From the NCBI RefSeq assembly GCF_035046485.1, contig NC_085138.1, positions 45,419,464 through 45,483,463 of the forward strand: DNA of 64,000 nucleotides, written 5' to 3'. Within the stretch, counting starts at the first letter, position 1. The number at the start of each line of letters is the position of its first letter. The notes beneath the pieces are model-generated. The model did not search any database. It was not told where the DNA came from and saw only the letters and a list, made by a program, of their open reading frames with translations. This stretch comes from Aedes albopictus. Lineage: Eukaryota; Arthropoda; Insecta; Diptera; Culicidae. Of the stretch, positions 1-11,775 are shown one piece after another. The translations under genes were made by a program, and so were the position numbers.

Positions 1-840
1 ATGCAATTGCATTTTCATGTATAACTAACTTGTGTAACCAAATATGATCATAAAAAATCTGTTGACAAACGGCTGAGAAATGTATTATGATACATTTTTA
101 TCAAAAATCTCTCAAAAGCGTAAATTTCATTACTCCTTAGTACTCGTGGAAAGATATCTCGGAAACAAAATGTCCAAACGGCATGAAATTTAATAGCATA
201 CTACTTGGATGCTGTAGCTTTCATTTGATGCTGAGAGAACTCAAATCGATTGCACACGGCTGATTCATTAATTATGAAGCATTTTGTCAAAGACCTCTTA
301 AAAAGTTAAGTTGTATTACTCCACAGTACTCCCCGAAAGATATCTCGGTTACAAAATGTCCAATCGGAATGAAATTCAAAAGCGTTCTTCTAGGGTGCAG
401 TAGCTTTCGTTTCGGGCCTTAAGAACCCGAATCGGTTGATAGACGGCTGAGAAATTTATGGTGATACACTTTGGCAAAAATATCTAAAATAATTAAGTTA
501 TACTACTCCCTAGCACTCTTTGAAAGATATCTCGGTAACCGAACGTCCAATCAAAAAAAAAATCAATAGCGTTCTACTAGGATGTAGTAGCTTTCGTTTG
601 GGGCCTTAAGAACCCAAATCGGTTGATAGACGGCTGAGAAATTTATGGTGATACACTTTGTCAAAAATATCTAAAATAATTAAGTTGTACTACTCCCTAG
701 CACTCTTTGAAAGATATCTCGGTAACCGAACGTCCAATCAAAATAAAATTCAATAGCGTTCTACTAGGATGTAGTAGCTTTCATTTGCTTCCAAGAGAAC
801 TCAAATCGGTCAACAGATGGCTGAGAACCGTGAGTGACAT
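1..840. repeat. ~187 bp satellite, at least four tandem units, entering from the left edge
   Basis: A landmark (acggctgag or a close variant) recurs at about 69, 256, 442, 630 and 817, giving a period of 186-188 bp. Each unit carries the conserved block gaaagatatctcgg and a second block around tagtagctttc. Units starting at 442 and 630 are nearly identical over their first ~150 bp, while the end of the 630 unit resembles the end of the 69 unit, so units have been shuffled. The array starts outside the window, so its full length is unknown. No coding potential is seen. Confidence 0.88.
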
Positions 841-847
841 TTTTTTG

Positions 848-853
848 TAACAT

Positions 854-884
<31 letters not shown>

Positions 885-905
885 TACACACACGCACATA
901 CAGAC
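848..905. repeat. CA/TACA microsatellite
   Basis: An imperfect run of ca and taca units directly follows the last satellite unit. The short reading frames that cross it on both strands (poly-His/Thr, poly-Val/Cys) are products of the repeat and not genes. Confidence 0.9.
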
Positions 906-1030
906 ATTTGCTCAATTCGTCGAGCTGAGTTGATTGGTATATGTGACTCGGCCCTGCGGGCCTCGGATCGAAAGTCGGTTTTCCAAGCGGTATTTATACC
1001 CTTCTTATGGGTGTAAGAAGGGTAAAAACA
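906..1030. repeat. Satellite-flank module ending in a perfect hairpin
   Basis: Downstream of the microsatellite is a GC-richer stretch with tcgagctga, ggccctgcgggcc and, at about 998-1025, the hairpin tacccttctta / taagaagggta. The satellite plus CA run plus hairpin looks like one composite repeat. I infer that the hairpin marks its right edge. Confidence 0.45.
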
Positions 1031-1868
1031 CGACACGACTTCATCCCGATTATGATTTTTTTGGTCGCGATAAGAGTAATGCACATAAGTCAACGATCGT
1101 TCAATATTAAACGCGTCACCGCATTGATCGTTTACTTAACCGTGAAAACCAACTTTCCCACGAAAGTTATCGCACGCTTCTGATTCAATTCTGATTCATT
1201 ATTCGCGTCCCCATCTCCCTACCGAGAAAACCGGGCGAAAATAGTCGCGCGTTTCTCACAGTATTCAACTTAGAGTATACGGAGAATGAACTTTCAAGCT
1301 TAGATAGCTACCCAACTAACAATTGCAAGTCACAAACAAGCAAGCTTGCTGAATTGTTGCTTAATAATGGTAATGATAGCTGAACTAAAATTATGCTCTA
1401 CACATTACTGTTTAAATGATTTTTCAATTGAGAAAATAGTCAATGTTCGACTTTCCTCATCGGTATCAACAATGATAACACTTTTCAAAAGTTTAACAAG
1501 AAATTTATTCGACAAGCATTGATTCTTTAACAAAGGAGCTTAACAAAACATTTGTCTGCATCTTATTAAGCTGATGCATCGATAAGCATATGCTCCTGAA
1601 CAATGTGCTTTTCACTTGTCAAATAAACGCCTTCAGCCCGTCATAGTTTGACTCGGAACTTTGTTCGGATTATGGGATAAATCATGGCTAAAACTGTTTA
1701 GACAACCAAGTTAGTAAAGAACCTAAATTTTAAACGAATCACATAAAATAAAACAGAATAGAATTATGTAGTTTAATATTGAGTGCCAAGAGACGCCATC
1801 AACGTAAAAATGAGTCATTTATTTATTATTATTAGTCTGTAACAAGATATCTTGTACCTTGATTGTTA
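1031..1868. other. No recognisable feature
   Basis: AT-rich sequence without a credible reading frame, tRNA-like box or clear inverted repeat that I could detect. Confidence 0.5.
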
Positions 1869-1870
1869 TA

Positions 1871-2828
1871 CAGGGTGTTAGGTTCATGAGTGCAAACTTT
1901 TTAAAGGGTGATAGAGGACCATAAATGGTGAAAAAAATTGTTCTACGCATATGGTCAAATCTCAACCGTTACGTAGTTATTGAACTCCTCATGTTTTTGA
2001 CTCTTATTGCCTTTACTGGCTATAGCTTGAAAATTGTCAAACTTATCGTAATTTTTTTACCCTTATTCGAAAGATTGTTGAATTTTCTATCAAATGGCAT
2101 CTTTGAATCGATAGGTTTAGTTAAATAACTAAGTTTTCTAGAGCAAAATAGCTTAAAATAGTGTGTTTTAATTTGTTTATGTCAATTATCTTTGAAACAT
2201 GCGTAATAAACTAAGATTCTTTCTTTGGCAAAGTTGTGGCCCCTGTCTCACTTCACAATTCGTTCTTTGACACCAAACTTCTAGCTCTTATCGTTTTCTT
2301 GCAATTTCGATTCAAATGTGTGACACAGTGCGCAAAAAAGTGCTAACCTTGACAGTTGCAAATTTATGATCTGAAATGCGATGTTTAAATCGAAATTGCA
2401 AGAAAACGATAAGAGATAGAAGTTTGATGTCAAAGAACGAATTGTAGAGTAAAACAGGGGCCACAACTTTGCTGAATAAGAAATTTTAATTTATTACGCA
2501 TTTTTCAAAGATAATTGACATAAACAAATTAAAACACACTACTTTTGAGCTTTTTACTCTAGAAAACTTAGTTATTTAACTAAAACAATCAATTCAAAGA
2601 TGCCATTTGATAGAAAATTTAATAACCATTCAAATAAGGGCAAAAAAATTACGATAAGTTTAACCATTTTCAAGTTATAGCCAGTTAAGGCAATAAGAGT
2701 AAAAAACATGGGAAATTCAATAACTACGTAACGGTTGAGATTTGACCATATGCGTAGAACAATTTTTTCACCATTTATGGTCCTCTATCACCCTTTAAAA
2801 AGTTTGCACTCAGGAACCTAACACCCTG
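1871..2828. mobile_element. 958 bp full-length palindromic foldback element, TA-flanked (Tc1/mariner-like MITE)
   Basis: The element begins cagggtgttaggttc and ends with the reverse complement gaacctaacaccctg; each end abuts a TA (1869-1870 and 2829-2830), the expected target duplication of the IS630/Tc1/mariner group. The two halves are inverted copies almost to the centre: about 1871-2325 pairs with about 2384-2828, with roughly 60 bp unpaired in the middle. Differences between the arms are scattered single bases and small indels. No transposase frame is present, so it is non-autonomous. The superfamily assignment rests on end sequence and TA only. Confidence 0.88.
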
Positions 2829-3083
2829 TATTTTTTATCTTCCGCTGCAGTTCGATTGTACGAGACGCTTGGATCGATACATTTGACATTGCAGTGCTGT
2901 CGTGTTTACTGAATATTGTTCCCACATTCACCTAGATAACCAAACAGCATTCAGAAATCGATCGACACATTTCAAGTATCCCAAACATCCTTATGCACTA
3001 TTTATTGAACATAATATCAAGATTACATGACAAAAGCACAAATAAAAAAAATTGCTGAACGGAACTTCGACTGAGCATGAGTA

Positions 3084-4636
3084 CCCAAGCAGCACACTTT
3101 GTTACAACTGAATCACGGTAATTTCTACGCGACAAATTCAAAAATCGCTTTTAAAAGACTGCAACGTCTATTTCTACAGCTATGTCACCGAAAAAGCGCA
3201 GGAGGCGGAGCCTGTGCAACATATGTCGTTCGTCGCACAAGAGCTTAGATGGTAACCAATGTGTAATATAGTTTGTTTACACTGCAATAGAAAAATAAAC
3301 TCAAAGTTACATTGCTTGTTTCGTCATAACAATTATGGAAAATGATAAACATGGCAATGGCGATTGGAAATAAGTATCTTTGTAGTCAAATGGAAATGTG
3401 TTTCGTCGGAACACCGTCATAAAATTGACTGGCAATTGTATTTTTCTGGTGAAATTGACAATTTTACTAGCGAAAAACACGTGCGCTTGCAAAATTCGAT
3501 AATTTTAGCATAAACATTTGCACATCGCACTGATTCGCTGTACGGTTTTTGAACGGGAAAAAGGGTACTAGGCTTGTTAGGCCAATTTATTTATCACTTC
3601 TGATAAGTTTTCTTTTCTATTCTGTTTGCTTAGAACTCCATAGTCATAATTGAAAGATATATTATGTCAGTTTTTTGTAACTGGTACAATTAATCGCCAT
3701 TGTGATTATTGGGTAGATCCTACATTGCCGGTTGGATGTCTGAAGATATCAATATTCACATCAAACATTACTTCAGAATTCCCAACTAAAAGCTTGAAAG
3801 CATTTTTTTTAATTCACGGAATCGTCATACTTGAGTTCTCCTCATGATCCCCCCCCCCCTTGGGTCGATGCATCTTTATTTGTTTTTTTTTGGGAAACTA
3901 GTTTATTCGATATGGGGCTATCCATAAACCACGTGGTCATGATGGGGGGGGGGGGGGGGTTCGGCCAATGACCATTTTGTATGGACAAATAAAATTTTTT
4001 GTATGGACCAATGACCACGCGGGGGGGGGGGGGGGGGTGGGGGTTGAAAAGTCCCAAAAAAATGACCACGTGGTTTATGGACAGCCCCTATACTCATTTT
4101 TTTGGTAAATTGGTAAGCTCTAAACATCGTATTTGTTAAGTTTTAGCATACAAACATATCTAATTACTTGATACTTTCGACATGCAGTGTTGAACTCAAC
4201 CTGTTAGTAACTGGTAAGTTGCACATTTGTGACCAAGTAATCGAACGTTTTTGCGCGTCTCATATGTGTTTACAATGTAACAACAAAAAGTTACACTGTC
4301 GACATTTGGAAACGACTTTCGGTAACATGATACATGGTAACCAAACATTGACTTCGCAGCAACTGGTCTGGTTATTTGTTTTGGTTTTTGGTTTCAATGT
4401 AACAGGATGATGTCAGGAATGCAACATTTTGAATTTGACAGTTCAAGAGCAGGTTTCACTAAAGCCACTGTGTGACATTAATGTAGCTTCTGCAAGATTA
4501 AGGTTGCATTGCGATGTCTGAGCAACCAGAATGTGTACTGCAAAAATAGAATTGTTACCATTAGTCTGAAGTGAAACGGCTATGCAATCTTTAATATTTT
4601 TCTAAAATATTTCCTAAGTTACAAGTGCTACTTGGG
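3084..4636. mobile_element. 1.55 kb TA-flanked element with CCCAAGYAGCAC ends
   Basis: The left end reads cccaagcagcacactttgtt and the right end, reverse-complemented, reads cccaagtagcacttgtaac; both abut TA (3082-3083 and 4637-4638). Internal sequence is AT-rich with no transposase. It contains a separate inserted element at 3914-4088. Similar one-sided motifs (cccaagtaac and relatives) appear near 26832, 29124 and 44773, suggesting a common family. The terminal repeat is only about 20 bp and imperfect. Confidence 0.62.
3914..4088. mobile_element. 175 bp MITE with GGGGCTRTCCATAAACC ends and long poly-G runs, nested in the element at 3084-4636
   Basis: Terminal inverted repeats are ggggctatccataaaccac at the left and its partner ending gacagcccc at the right; the inverted arms include ccacgtgg. 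A tat trinucleotide flanks each side (3911-3913 and 4089-4091), a possible 3 bp target duplication as in PIF/Harbinger elements. Internally there are two runs of about 14-17 G residues (near 3945-3959 and 4021-4037). A degenerate relative lies at 11632-11746, and an isolated end-like piece near 12990-13014. Confidence 0.75.
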
Positions 4637-4638
4637 TA

Positions 4639-5020
4639 GATTACCTGAACAGATGCTGTGAATGCACCATGTCCAAGACCATTCCGCACCACATATTATC
4701 ATACATTTTTAAAGATCGATATATAATAATAAAAATAAAAATATTTTCATATCGCAATTAGTTCGTCTGGAAACAATATCTTCAAAAAGGACCAACACTT
4801 TTTGGCCGCATTCGATACAAGTTTTCTCACCGTGCGATAAAAATACTGACAGCGAAATCAGAATGGAAAACACGTGTTTTGAGCTGAACAGCTGTTGAAG
4901 TGTAAGGCGTTGTTCAGTTGATTACCACGTGCTGTGCTAATTCACCACTGCTGGACACAAGTTCAGAAGTGATCATTATTGAGTCACGGGAAGAGTATGT
5001 TTTGCTTCGGATGTTGCATC
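4639..5020. other. No recognisable feature
   Basis: AT-rich interval between the TA element and the tRNA-like patch. Nothing gene-like is seen. Confidence 0.45.
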
Positions 5021-5027
5021 TCACCAT

Positions 5028-5094
5028 CTCTAGGATGGCGCAGATAGGAAGGCATGCGGCTGGCAATCGACAGGTCTCGAGTTCTAATCCGGAT
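5028..5094 (+). repeat. tRNA-like patch, probable head of a degenerate SINE
   Basis: The sequence has an A-box-like tggcgcagatagg and, about 40 bp later, a B-box-like gagttctaatcc, the spacing expected of an RNA polymerase III internal promoter. I cannot fold a complete cloverleaf, and the acceptor ends do not pair, so this is not called a tRNA gene. A comparable patch occurs at about 9911-9975. Confidence 0.38.
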
Positions 5095-5793
5095 TTAGGT
5101 AATTTTATATGTAATTCTTATTTCATAATAGGTGTTCTCAACATGAGAGCAAATGATTACTCTCGTGAGAGTTCAACATTTTTGCATTTTATTTATTTTC
5201 AGTCATTTTTGCCAAAGCTGAATAACAACTTCCTTGTACATTTTTAAAACGCTTTGGACAACAAAAAATTAAGTTGTGCACAACATGATGCTTTACAACT
5301 TCTCCAAATTTGTGTGAACAAAACCCGAACATAGGTTATACGTGAAAATAATTCAAAGGTTATTCAACATTATGCTGAATTAATTCGTCATAATGGTGCC
5401 TGTTAAATGAGTGATTGTTAGTTGGGTATTTTCAAATTATGTATTTTACTAAGAGTAGTTCCATGTGTTACCTGTGCTCGAGAGCCGTTGAGGTATTTAA
5501 GTCATTTATTTTCAATTTGCTCAATGATTGTTGTGAACTGCAATTACTGAAAGGCCACATGATTATTTTGCAAATATTACCAGACTCCAGGAGTCCTCAT
5601 GAAAAGGCATTGGCGAAATTACCCCAACTCCTTCTGGGTATGAAGAAAAAAATCGGAATGATCTCACCCAGTTCCATGTCGTCGGATGACCGCAACCACT
5701 CCTTGACTCCTTCAATTTTCTGCAATACTGTTTGCTACATAGTGTGCATCAATTTTTATCACTTCACGAGGAAGGACAATGTGCACCTGCTAA
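5095..5793. other. No recognisable feature
   Basis: Part of a 202-codon open frame (5415-6023) lies here, but its composition is ordinary noncoding, it resembles no family I know, and it runs into the direct duplication at 5794-5923. Confidence 0.45.
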
Positions 5794-5923
5794 AAACACG
5801 CGTCACTTTTAGTTTTTTTTTTCGCCACCCGATCGAGATCCCCATCGCAACTGACCCAAACACGCGTCGCTTTTCGTTTTTTCCACCGAACAATGCCACC
5901 CGATCGAGATCCCCATCGCAACT
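5794..5923. repeat. Short tandem duplication, two ~60-65 bp units
   Basis: The unit from aaacacgcgtc to gatccccatcgcaact occurs at 5794-5852 and again at 5858-5923. The second copy has an extra few bases (ccgaacaatg) in the middle. This is a local duplication without obvious element ends. Confidence 0.85.
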
Positions 5924-8900
5924 CCTTTTAGTCTCATTTGAAAGATATTCTACAGTACGAAGGCCATACAAAATATCAGATTTGGGACTTTTTCTGTATT
6001 TGAATAAATTTAAAAAATGTTGATTTTTCGTGGCGTAACAACGCCTCAAAAACCTATACTTTGACCACAGACAAACACACGTAACACCTGCGAAATTTCC
6101 ATCGACCACTCTTTTAACGATAATTTTCGAATCTTCATAGTTGTAGCTTTCACAACCAGAGACGCGCGCATCGCTTTTCTTTGCGTTTGACGTTTAGCGC
6201 CTTCTGTTTACGATATTGCACAACTCGGTGTATCGTGAAACATTTTCACCAGGTGATGGTAGTGTGAGCTGGGCGATGGATTTTCACGAAAATTGTTCAA
6301 GGTGTTACGTCTGTTTGTTGTCTATGCTTTGATCAGCTATACCTCAGAGTTGTAAAGTACATATTACAATTAAAATTCTTTGTAATCTAAAAAATATACA
6401 TACATTTATCTGTTAATGGTGGAAGACTCTTAAATCAGTTCGTTGGTACTTAAAATACGTCAGGTCAAAGGTGTACCTAAATGCCAATCACGATTTTGTT
6501 GTTAATCATAATCTTAATTATTCAACAACATTGTAGCTCATATAACCTTCTGTATTATGTAATTAAATTCGAAAAGCTTACTTTACTCGGTTACCGCATT
6601 GCTGCGATGGATAATTCTTGGAAAATCCACCGTGTTTCATGGGTACTTGGGTACTTGGCGGTAGCTTCACATTAATGGCTGTGCTCGACTCAAATGTGGA
6701 TTATCCCGTGAATTCAAATTTTAATTATGAATGTTGACATTACCGCTTTGCGGATGTCTGTCACACGTGGCAATAAAGCGCTGCCATTCATTTAGTAGAA
6801 TGCGGTTACCGCACACCACAGCCAATCCGTATGACACCGATTATGTCCCACTTAATGACCGACAGACCTCTTCTCCGAAATCATCGTTATGAAATGGAAC
6901 CTCGTGAATTAATTCTGCCTCATTAGGCCGATTGCAATTTCTCCGGTTCACTGACCAACGCGACCACGGCCTTCCATCAAATGGAACGGGAACGGTCAGT
7001 ACATCACAAAAGCATCAATCATTATCGACACCCGTTTTGTTTTCCCGGGAACTTTGCCAACAACCAACCCATCGAGTTTAATTACACCTTGTTTCCGGCT
7101 TCCCGGATCGACCCCAAAATAGGTGTCGGCGGTTTGTTTTATGTGTTCCATCAGCGTATAATTAGTGGCATGCCGGGAGGGGCGAGAGACAGAGGGACCT
7201 AGGTATGTCGTGTGTGTACTTAGTTGATGGCTGTTGTCATTCGGATCAATTACGAAACGAAACGTCGCCCTCACGGGCCACCGCTGTTAGGACGTGGTCG
7301 CGGTCGGAACCGTCGTGGAGAAGAGTAGGCAGGTATGGCAAAAGCCGCTTGACGGTGTCGTCGTGCGTTGTCGTCATGACATACTTAGAGCTGTAGTAAA
7401 CACAGGCGGTCGTTCGGTTGGTCGGTGGCCCAACACAAACTTCCGTACAGGTATCCCATTACTCAACCGCTCAATAGGCCCCTGTCTGACGACATGTTTG
7501 CGCTGCCACATGGGATCACATTTCAATTACTTTTACTTCTGGGCCGTAACGCACGTCCCACGTGTTTGCTTCACCTTCACTTCAAACGATTTCGAATCGT
7601 TCTAGAATGGCTCTGATGCCATCCGGTTTGAGTTTCCCATTCCAACATCTTGCAAGACACAGGAGGATCTGATTTCTATTCCGCAGATCCGATGTAGGTA
7701 TACCTTGTTTATTTTCCTATGCAAATTACGTCAACGATGGCAATCGCATTATTCATAGGATTTATATGCAACATCTTCGCCATCATTGACGGGTTCCCCC
7801 AACACAATGTAAAATCGTAAATCATATTTTTCAAACAGAACCTCCCATCGACCAACGCTGTTCTCGTTCCATTCGAGCCGTTGGTTGTTGTGCTGTATCG
7901 TTATGGTTCATTTGAAGATTTACGTTTCCATTCCATTCCGACCGATCTAGGACTGTGGTTGGGACTAGAGTGCCCCGTCACGCTATCCTGCAATCGCGGG
8001 AAAAATCCTATCGCTTTCAAGGAATCTCCACTTTGTTTAGTACCTATCTAGGTTCTACAGCACAGCCGTTTCAATGATGCTGGTTGGAGGTTGTTACCGC
8101 GTGCTTGGAAAAGTGTAAACTCATCGCGGAGATCTATCTATACTATACAGGCTCTGCTGGTACAACAGTCGGTCACGTCACGGTGGTGGTTAATTTGAAA
8201 ATCATTATAAATACAACGGAGAGGATGCGCTAGGAATGGGATTCGGCGAGGACCTCCTCCGGAGTACGCGATGAACAGCTGCTCTCTCTATGGAATGAGG
8301 AAGGACTATGGGGGTTGGCATTAGAAATCCATTCAGCTGATTCTTTCACCAGCTACAATTGTTGTGGTGGAGGAGGTCGAACATATCGGAAGGTAAAATC
8401 AAAAATATTTCAGATAAATTCAGATAAATTGTCAATTTGTTCTGGCAACAAAAATTAAACTGTTTGGAGCAAATCGAACGTCACATTTGAAGCAAATTCA
8501 ATCCATTTTTGAAACAAAAATATCTTCTGACAGGTTATGTTAGAAACAAATGGAAAAAAACATGTTTTTTTTTTGTGGCTCGGGGATCAAAAACAACTAT
8601 ATGTTTTCTATTTCCAACGTTTCGATCCTTATTGGATCTTCTTAAGGGAATCTGTAATTGTATTGGACGGTTCCATTGGTTTTTAACACGTTACACAACA
8701 CTTAACATATCCCAACTAACATTTTCAGCGCTATAAGCTTCAGTCATTTGCTTTCTGTTGTGTAACCATCGAGTAAAAGCAGTCAACGCTGAATAAAATG
8801 AAAGCTAGTCAAATATAAATCATAAGCTAATATACGACTGCAAAACAAGCACCATACAGCTACCAAACTCGGTTTTCAGAAATCCATCACTTGTCACTGG

Positions 8901-8930
8901 GGCTGCCTTTACTCTACTCTATTCCAACTC
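5924..8930. other. Unrecognised single-copy-looking DNA
   Basis: About 3 kb without a supported gene. The part from about 6660 to 8400 is less AT-rich than its surroundings and shows no repeat matching elsewhere in the window. Several short frames exist but none has a recognisable domain or splice structure. It could be intergenic or part of a long upstream intron. Confidence 0.4.
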
Positions 8931-9815
8931 CGGGAGATTTCCCGGAAGATGTGAAAACTTGAACACAGCTGCTACTATACAGTACAATTCGTTATACTGA
9001 CAAATCCCCAAACCAGCAGCGCTTTAAAGGCCGTTATGCGATTTCATTACGGCTAGAAGCTGTAATAAAGAAACCGTTGGTTTACCAACCCGGCTTGTCG
9101 GATGTAAACATTATTGTCAAAACAAACTTTAAGCCGGATATATAGCTACTTCACAAATTCTTTACAGCTATCCATCTCTGTGCTGTGAAATTATTTGCAC
9201 TTCAATTCAATGCCAAAAGATTTGCCGGAAGATGCGCAAATCGAGTAAGAGTCCCAGCCACTACAACAGCTGCTTTTATACAGTACGTTTTCTAATGTTG
9301 CCAAAACACAAAACAGCAGCGCTTCGTAGCCAGTGGGGTGACACGGCTGTCAAACTCGGTACATCGCCGCTCCACCCAACATCATTTTTGGTACGGCGCG
9401 TTTTGGTACCCACTTTCTGGTTGGTTTACCCTAACTTGCTCCTGATTTTCGGGTGTGTGGCTCGTGTGTTGCTAGTGCTTATTTCAGAAATTACACATTT
9501 CAAACGAAATCGTTGTTTTTGATGATTGTTTCTCTTTCCTTATCACTTTGCACGATATTATATGTAGCAGCGAAGCAGTGTCGATGTTTCCAGCGCATGT
9601 TTTCCATGAATAAAGAATCAAAACAAAAACATTGGACGCCATGTTGAATTGAATGCTGGGTAGATGATTCGGGCCCTTCGTCATCCCCCTGTTCGTAGCC
9701 GTTTTAAAGAACACTCTTTCAGCTAGAAGCTGTGGAGAAGAATCTGTTGGCGCAACCACACAGCTTGTTCAATGTAAACATTATTGCGTTTGACGTTTCA
9801 CAAGCTTTTACAGCA
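8931..9815. repeat. Diverged dispersed direct repeats
   Basis: Two modules recur. One, from a caact/caatt start through ccggaagatg, acagctgct and atacagtac to cagcagcgctt, appears at about 8931-9027 and 9203-9325. Another, from gctagaagctgt to atgtaaacattattg, appears at about 9052-9117 and 9721-9787. The order and spacing suggest an old repeated element broken by indels. No coding content is recognised. Confidence 0.6.
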
Positions 9816-9910
9816 AGATGAAGTTGGGTAAGGTTTCTTGTGGCACAATTATGAAGCCTTGTCTGGGGTAAAACAAAACGGGCTATTTTCTATGCTATTT
9901 ATATATAGCA

Positions 9911-9975
9911 GTGTGGCAGCGAGGACATCTCCGGGACCAGTGGATACGGAGATCGGGAGTTCGATTCCAAGTAGC
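9911..9975 (+). repeat. tRNA-like patch with strong B box
   Basis: A good B-box match (gggagttcgattccaag) follows a weak A-box-like tggcagcgagga by about 40 bp. There is no foldable tRNA body, so a SINE head or decayed tRNA pseudogene is more likely than a functional tRNA. Confidence 0.35.
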
Positions 9976-10597
9976 GGCAAGTACTTTAATTATTCAATTT
10001 TAAAAGTGATAATTCTTCCAGTTCCACATGTATTGCGTCACGGTATCCATAACGTAATTATATTTAATCGTTTAATTTGGGGATGCCGTAAAACTATTAT
10101 TTAACAATTGCGAAAAGGCTGAAAAAGCGCCTTCTCAAGATGCTATTCAGTTAGTGGTTGCATAGGAGCCGAGAAAAGAGCTATGACTAGGTGGCATAGA
10201 AGCTGATCGCACAGCATGTACAAGCTGATTAAGTTCGCCAGATTCATTGGTATAGGGCTTGCATAGAAGCTTCCGTCCATATGTACAACACAGTAACTCA
10301 GCATCAAGCCGTATTAAGGACGCTTTGTTGACGTTTACATTCACAATAAATGTTAGTTGGGAAGTGCTCGGATGTTCCACAATTTGTGGGATAGTAGGTT
10401 GTGTAACGATACTTTATGTAAAAAATGATGAAAAGATGATTGCGGGAATTTAAGTTCTAATCAACAAAGATTGCGGAAACGTTGATAAAATAGTTGTGAT
10501 AACCGGGGGCAACTGAGGCATAGACAAATAAGCAATCCACCATACACAATGCAATACATGAGATGCACTAAGTTTTGACCTCAGTTTCTGAAGGTGT
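9976..10597. other. No recognisable feature
   Basis: Nothing supported beyond short chance reading frames. Confidence 0.4.
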
Positions 10598-10745
10598 CAG
10601 GCCATTCGGCCGAATGGTCGTTAGGCCGAATATTTACTAGACCGAATGGTCATGGGGTCTTCTTCTTGCCGTTACGTCCCACCGAGACAAAGCCTGCTTC
10701 TCAGCTTCTTTGCTTCTGTAATATTTGTCATCTACATACACTCTA
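10598..10745 (-). repeat. GGCCGAATGG repeat cluster plus SINE-tail-like fragment
   Basis: At 10598-10655 the motif attcggccgaatgg and shorter variants (ggccgaat, gaccgaatgg) occur several times in direct and inverted orientation. Next, from about 10661, cttcttcttgccgttacgtcccac...gcctgcttctcagctt resembles the 3' end of the Feilai-type SINE at 11776-12044 read from the other strand. I read it as a truncated minus-strand SINE fragment. Confidence 0.5.
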
Positions 10746-11631
10746 CAGGTTATTCAGTTTCCCTCTCTCTATTAAAACAGTATCTAATAATTATTGATGT
10801 TGAATCTACTGATATTTAAACCATGAATTTTTCCTTCCTTTAAGCAACGGTTGTTCTTTGTAGTATCATCGCTAACATAGTTTATGGCGCTGAAACTGTT
10901 GATATTCACATCATAAATTTTTCCTTCTTTTACATTGGCTATTCTTTCTAGTTTCATTGTTAACTGTCGAGGTTCGTTTCAACAATTAGTCACCCAGACT
11001 GAATGGGGATTTCTTTCCGTTTAGTTAATCTTCAGATCAATGTACAATCTACAGCTCTTTATTCGGAAAATTAATAAATTCCTGTATAATAATGAGGATG
11101 AGAGAAATAAGGGTGTAATTTTAAGTTTACAATTTAAGACTGATTGGTAATTGAGCATATACTTTTGTGACATAATGTAGATATAAGTTTCTGTTTTGCA
11201 ATATAAGTCGCATAGTGGATTTCATAGATTTAACTTACGTTGAGTTCCCTTTAGTACTCTTAGTGTAATCTGGAGGGTCTTGAGTGGTGTATATATTCCT
11301 AGTAGCTGTAAGGATACTTGTTATAATTTTAGGCTGTTACATAATTCATGTTGTTCCACCGTTTCGGTTTAGCTTAAGGTATCATAGGTTATGCACTCTG
11401 CGACTCGAAAGGTATTTGCGCTATAGTAAATATTAGGCACTAATTTAGGAAAAGTCCATTAGATTAAGGCATGTACATACAAAATAGTTCATATATCTGA
11501 TTTCACTTGTAATATAGTTCAGGATTAGGGTACCTGAACCAGTTATCGCACTACATAAGGAAAACTATTTCTAAGAAAATAAGAGGAAGACCGACGAATG
11601 TCGTCGATATGTCAAATGATAGATTTGTTTT
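10746..11631. other. No recognisable feature
   Basis: AT-rich sequence with a weak internal duplication (the phrases tgatatt...atttttccttc at about 10810-10840 and 10900-10930). No gene is seen. Confidence 0.4.
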
Positions 11632-11746
11632 AGGGCCATCCATATACCACGTGGACAACTTAGAGGGGGAGGGAGTTTGAGAGAAGTCCACGCTTGTCCA
11701 TGGAGAGGGGAGTGGGGGTCTGTCAAATTTCCACGTGGACAGCATT
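11632..11746. mobile_element. Degenerate relative of the GGGGCTRTCC MITE
   Basis: The left side gggccatccatataccacgtgg and the right side ccacgtggacagc are inverted with respect to each other and match the ends of the element at 3914-4088. The interior is G-rich (gagggggaggg, gaggggagtgggggt). The outermost right bases are lost or mutated. Confidence 0.55.
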
Positions 11747-11775
11747 GATTTAAGAATTCGAAAGGCAGACGTAAG

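Noticed and set aside
1..840. CRISPR-like array
   Set aside because: Units of ~187 bp are tandem without spacers; the host is a eukaryote.
3842..4127. Proline-rich minus-strand frames
   Set aside because: The proline runs are the complement of the G runs in a MITE.
5415..6109. 202-codon + frame and overlapping 116-codon - frame
   Set aside because: They overlap each other across a local duplication, show no family resemblance, and have no splice or start support.
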